Source: JBPOFM01 sp051252455 (GTDB lineage Bacteria > Bacteroidota > Bacteroidia > Flavobacteriales > Flavobacteriaceae). Taken from it: a stretch of DNA of 64,000 nucleotides. Shown here piece by piece: positions 61,292 to 64,000 of this stretch. Each line of letters starts with the position of its first letter. Position 1 is the stretch's first letter. The position numbers were made by a program, and so were the translations under genes. The stretch covers positions 1 through 64,000 of the forward strand of contig JBPOFM010000006.1 in assembly GCA_051252455.1 (NCBI GenBank), read 5' to 3'. The notes beneath the pieces are model-generated. The model was given only the letters and a program-made list of their open reading frames with translations, did no database searches and had not been told where the DNA came from.

Positions 61292-63619
61292 ATGAAAAAC
61301 CTTCTCCCAATTATTTTTTGTATTTTTTTAGTGCTTGGTTGTAGCGATGCGGTACAAACCCATGGACTAATGGTTGATGATAATACATCACTTGAAGAGG
61401 CCATTAAAAACGCAAAAGCAGGTGATGACATCGTGATGAAAAATGGAGTATGGAAAGATGTTGAAATTAAATTCAGAGGAAAAGGAACCAAAGAAAACCC
61501 AATAACCCTTAAAGCCGAAACACCTGGAAAAGTAACTATAGAAGGTCAATCATATTTAAAATTTGGAGGTGAACATCTGATCGTTGAAGGCCTACACTTT
61601 AAAAACGGATTTTCGCCATCCAATGCAGTCATAGAATTCAAAATCAGCAATAAAGACTCGCTAAATGAAATTTCAAACAACTGCAAGGTGACTAATTGCG
61701 TTATTGAAGATTTTAACAAACCAAAACGAGACGATGACGATTTATGGGTGCTATTTTGGGGAAGAAACAACGAATTGAGCAACTGCTATATTGCCGGAAA
61801 AACCAACAGAGGCCCAACAGTAAGAGTCAGTATTGCAGGTGTGGAAAGTATTAACAACTATCACAAAATCATCAATAATCATTTCGGGCCAAGACCTGTA
61901 AAAGGTGGTCCAAGTGGAGAAACCATCCAGTTAGGAGATAGTTATACCTCAATGTCGCCAAGTCATACGTTGGTGGCCAATAATTTATTTGAAGAATGTA
62001 ATGGAGAGGTCGAAGTCATTTCAAGTAAGACCAATTTTAACGAGTTTAGGAACAACGTGTTTTATAAGAGTGAAGGCTCTTTAGTAACGCGTCATGGTAA
62101 TTATTCCATGATTGACGGCAACTACTTTATTGGTGATGGCATCAATGAAAATATTGGCGGCATTCGAATCATAAACACAGGACATTGGGTAGTTAATAAT
62201 TATTTTTACAACCTAGTTGGGAAGAGTTTCAGAAGTCCTTTGGCTGTTATGAATGGCATTCCAAAATCTCCTTTAAATCGTTACAATCAGGTAACTGACG
62301 TCGTTGTGGCTTACAATACGTACGTGAATTGCAGTGCGCCGTGGCAGTTTGGTGTCGGGACAAATATCGCACAGTCAGACGTATTGCCAGAATCTGAAAT
62401 TCGTTCGGCAAGAGCTATCAGAACAACTGTCGCCAATAATGTTATTTACAATGAAAAAGGCCTGGAAAATATAGTTGTTGAAAACGATAAAGCAGATGGT
62501 GTAACATTTAAGAGCAACATCGTGGATAATGAAGGTGTAAAATTTAATAACTTTAACGGTGGAATGGTTGAAGCCTCATTAGAGTTGAAAAAAGTGTCTG
62601 ATAATATTTTAATCCCAACAGGAATTCCTTCTGATTTTGAAGCCTATAACGGATTCGATTTCAATACAATTGAAAAAGATTTATTTGGTAATTCCAGAAA
62701 AGACAGTAAAAGTGTTGGTGCAGTGGTTGGTGTGGATGTTGAAAACCCAAATATTTTGGACAAATCTAAATATGGAGCCACTTGGTTTTCAAATGAAATG
62801 GAAGCCAAAGAACCAACGACGCATAAAGTGACCACAGCAGAAGAATTGCAAACTAAAATCAATGAAGCAGAAAATGGAGATATCATTGCTTTAGCGATAG
62901 GCGTTTTAACTGTAAACAAATCGTTAGTCATCAACAAAACTATCACCATTCAATCTCAAGGAAATGACAAAGCACAATTGGTGTTTTCAGGCGAAGAAAA
63001 CACGCCATTATTTTCATTGGAATCCAAAGGAAAACTAACAGTTAAAAATTTAAATTTAAAAGGAAACAATTCAAATTATGCATTTGCAAGTTTAAAAGAA
63101 AACATGTCCAATCACTTTGGCTTAACGGTTATAAATTCAGAAATCAGTGATTTCAATTATGTTTTAAAAGTGTATAAGGAATCATTTTCAGAACGGATTA
63201 CCTTTGAAAACACCTCGATTTCAAACTGTGAAAATGGAGTAGAACTTTCTGAAGAAACCAACGACAAAGGCGATTATAACACCGAATATTTAACAATAAA
63301 CAACTGTAATTTCGACAACGTAAAAGCAAATGTGATAGACTATTACAGAGGAGGTTATGACGAATCTACTATTGGTGGAAACCTGTTGGTCACAAATTCT
63401 ACGTTTACCAATTGTGGAGCAAAAGAAAAAAACAAAAGGTTATTAAACCATAATGGAATTGTGAATGTGAAAATTAATAATAACACTTTCAAAAACAACC
63501 TAGTTCAGTTCGTATCTATTTTATGGGGAGCAAAAAACAATTCGGCTTCAGATAATACGATTACCAATTCAGGCGTCATAAAAACTGAAGAAAATTTGGA
63601 AATGAAGTTAATGTATTAA
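61292..63619 (+). CDS. Alginate lyase, polysaccharide lyase family 6, two-domain, lipoprotein
   Basis: 775 residues from ATG 61292; lipobox LVLGC (Cys17). The first beta-helix carries the PL6/chondroitinase-B active site: Ca2+ ligands in NGEVEVISSK (Glu239, Glu241), catalytic Lys246 and Arg267 in VTRHGNY. Spacing of these residues equals that of AlyGC (Glu213, Glu215, Lys220, Arg241). A second parallel beta-helix fills about 525-775 (EELQTKINEAENGDIIALAI onwards), as in two-domain exolytic PL6 enzymes. It is probably an exolytic or polyM/MG-active lyase; anchored by lipid. It is downstream of the PL7 lyase and T9SS genes. Confidence 0.92.
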   Translation: MKNLLPIIFCIFLVLGCSDAVQTHGLMVDDNTSLEEAIKNAKAGDDIVMKNGVWKDVEIKFRGKGTKENPITLKAETPGKVTIEGQSYLKFGGEHLIVEGLHFKNGFSPSNAVIEFKISNKDSLNEISNNCKVTNCVIEDFNKPKRDDDDLWVLFWGRNNELSNCYIAGKTNRGPTVRVSIAGVESINNYHKIINNHFGPRPVKGGPSGETIQLGDSYTSMSPSHTLVANNLFEECNGEVEVISSKTNFNEFRNNVFYKSEGSLVTRHGNYSMIDGNYFIGDGINENIGGIRIINTGHWVVNNYFYNLVGKSFRSPLAVMNGIPKSPLNRYNQVTDVVVAYNTYVNCSAPWQFGVGTNIAQSDVLPESEIRSARAIRTTVANNVIYNEKGLENIVVENDKADGVTFKSNIVDNEGVKFNNFNGGMVEASLELKKVSDNILIPTGIPSDFEAYNGFDFNTIEKDLFGNSRKDSKSVGAVVGVDVENPNILDKSKYGATWFSNEMEAKEPTTHKVTTAEELQTKINEAENGDIIALAIGVLTVNKSLVINKTITIQSQGNDKAQLVFSGEENTPLFSLESKGKLTVKNLNLKGNNSNYAFASLKENMSNHFGLTVINSEISDFNYVLKVYKESFSERITFENTSISNCENGVELSEETNDKGDYNTEYLTINNCNFDNVKANVIDYYRGGYDESTIGGNLLVTNSTFTNCGAKEKNKRLLNHNGIVNVKINNNTFKNNLVQFVSILWGAKNNSASDNTITNSGVIKTEENLEMKLMY

Positions 63620-63658
63620 TTTATTCTTGTCTCTCATAAATTTATAAAACTATTGAAA

Positions 63659-64000
63659 ATGAAAAAATCACTAATTATCATTATCACAATGCTTACAATT
63701 TTTTCGTGTAAAAACAGTTTAAAAACAGCACCAAATACATCTGAAAAAAGTGAAATGAATTCGCAGGTCAAATATCCAAGCGATGTCATTCCATTTATGG
63801 ACAAATGGAAAATCCTTTTAGGTGATGGAACGCACGTTGAAGATTTAGAAAATTACCAAAAAGAAGATTTCTTCTATGTTGAAAATGATGGCACAACGGA
63901 TTGGGTTGTTTATAAAACACCAAATTCTGGAATTACCTCAAGAACCTCAAAAAATACAAGAACGGAATTGGGAGAAAAAGCACATTGGATACCAGAAACT
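63659..64000 (+). CDS. Second PL7-type alginate lyase lipoprotein (cut by window end)
   Basis: The first 114 residues are present. A lipoprotein signal (IIIITMLTIFSC, Cys17) precedes PSDVIPFMDKWKILLGDGTH, a typical start of PL7 lyases, and the first catalytic motif is at the edge (SKNTRTELGEK). The remaining motifs (QxH and YxxxxY) lie outside. It differs clearly from the PL7 at 59045, so it may have another cleavage preference. Probably co-transcribed with the PL6 gene, 39 bp upstream. Confidence 0.82.
   Translation, partial: MKKSLIIIITMLTIFSCKNSLKTAPNTSEKSEMNSQVKYPSDVIPFMDKWKILLGDGTHVEDLENYQKEDFFYVENDGTTDWVVYKTPNSGITSRTSKNTRTELGEKAHWIPET

Overview
The window comes from an AT-rich, almost certainly marine Flavobacteriaceae chromosome (Bacteroidota). 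The evidence is: promoters of the flavobacterial type (TTTG, 19 bp, TAnnTTTG), which are perfect in front of both tRNA genes; no Shine-Dalgarno sequences; several TTG starts; type IX secretion (T9SS) C-terminal sorting domains; and families typical of the group (DUF4290, Lacal_2735, FISUMP, fused CcsBA, BshB1). No rRNA, CRISPR array, insertion sequence or prophage was seen.

Layout. 1-9.3 kb is housekeeping: tRNA-Met(CAT), START-like protein, class-IV aminotransferase, YqgE, HU, an ATPase-recQ-fmt operon, DUF493, DUF4290, murA and an outer-membrane barrel. 9.4-16.1 kb (minus strand) holds a secreted FG-GAP/T9SS protein broken by a one-base frameshift, then a seven-gene operon ending in a photolyase. 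16.3-23.9 kb has a DUF2911 protein, a lipoprotein, an operon of PIG-L deacetylase, 36-residue membrane peptide, Na+/solute symporter and Gfo/Idh oxidoreductase, and a short MscS. 23.9-28.1 kb is a minus-strand operon with Maf, a UbiA prenyltransferase, a KdsC-like phosphatase and a DUF2520 protein. 28.2-36.8 kb has a truncated haemoglobin, CcsBA, MscL, a HAD phosphatase, a trans-sulfuration enzyme, rlmF-bshB1 and tRNA-His. 36.8-42.9 kb has a FISUMP lipoprotein, tandem M28 peptidases and a DUF3108 operon.

43.1-58.2 kb is the most unusual part. After CsbD and three small disordered proteins comes a plus-strand run: a basic-tailed coiled protein, a SARP/BTAD-type regulator, three phasin-like proteins, a TetR-like regulator, an ABC1/AarF kinase, a WS/DGAT acyltransferase with a probable C-terminal SCP2 domain, two alpha/beta hydrolases, a 1077-residue PlsB-HAD-PlsC fusion and gpsA. 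Together these could supply glycerol-3-phosphate, acylate it twice, dephosphorylate it, add the third acyl chain, coat the product and hydrolyse it again. I read the region as a candidate neutral-lipid (triacylglycerol or wax ester) storage locus. Two of the phasin-like genes have almost identical upstream regions: a 7-bp direct repeat with an 11-bp period, exactly 6 bp before a TAnnTTTG element and with no normal -33 element. This is the operator layout known for SARP activators, and the regulator gene lies next to the first copy.

58.2 kb to the end is the start of an alginate-use locus: a divergent RraA-family gene, a PL7 lyase lipoprotein, a T9SS-exported probable carbohydrate-binding protein, a PL6 lyase and a second PL7 lyase cut by the window edge. 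Two copies of a TGGT-AA-ACCA palindrome lie over the divergent promoters.

Limits: assignments rest on motifs and remembered family features; no database search was run.
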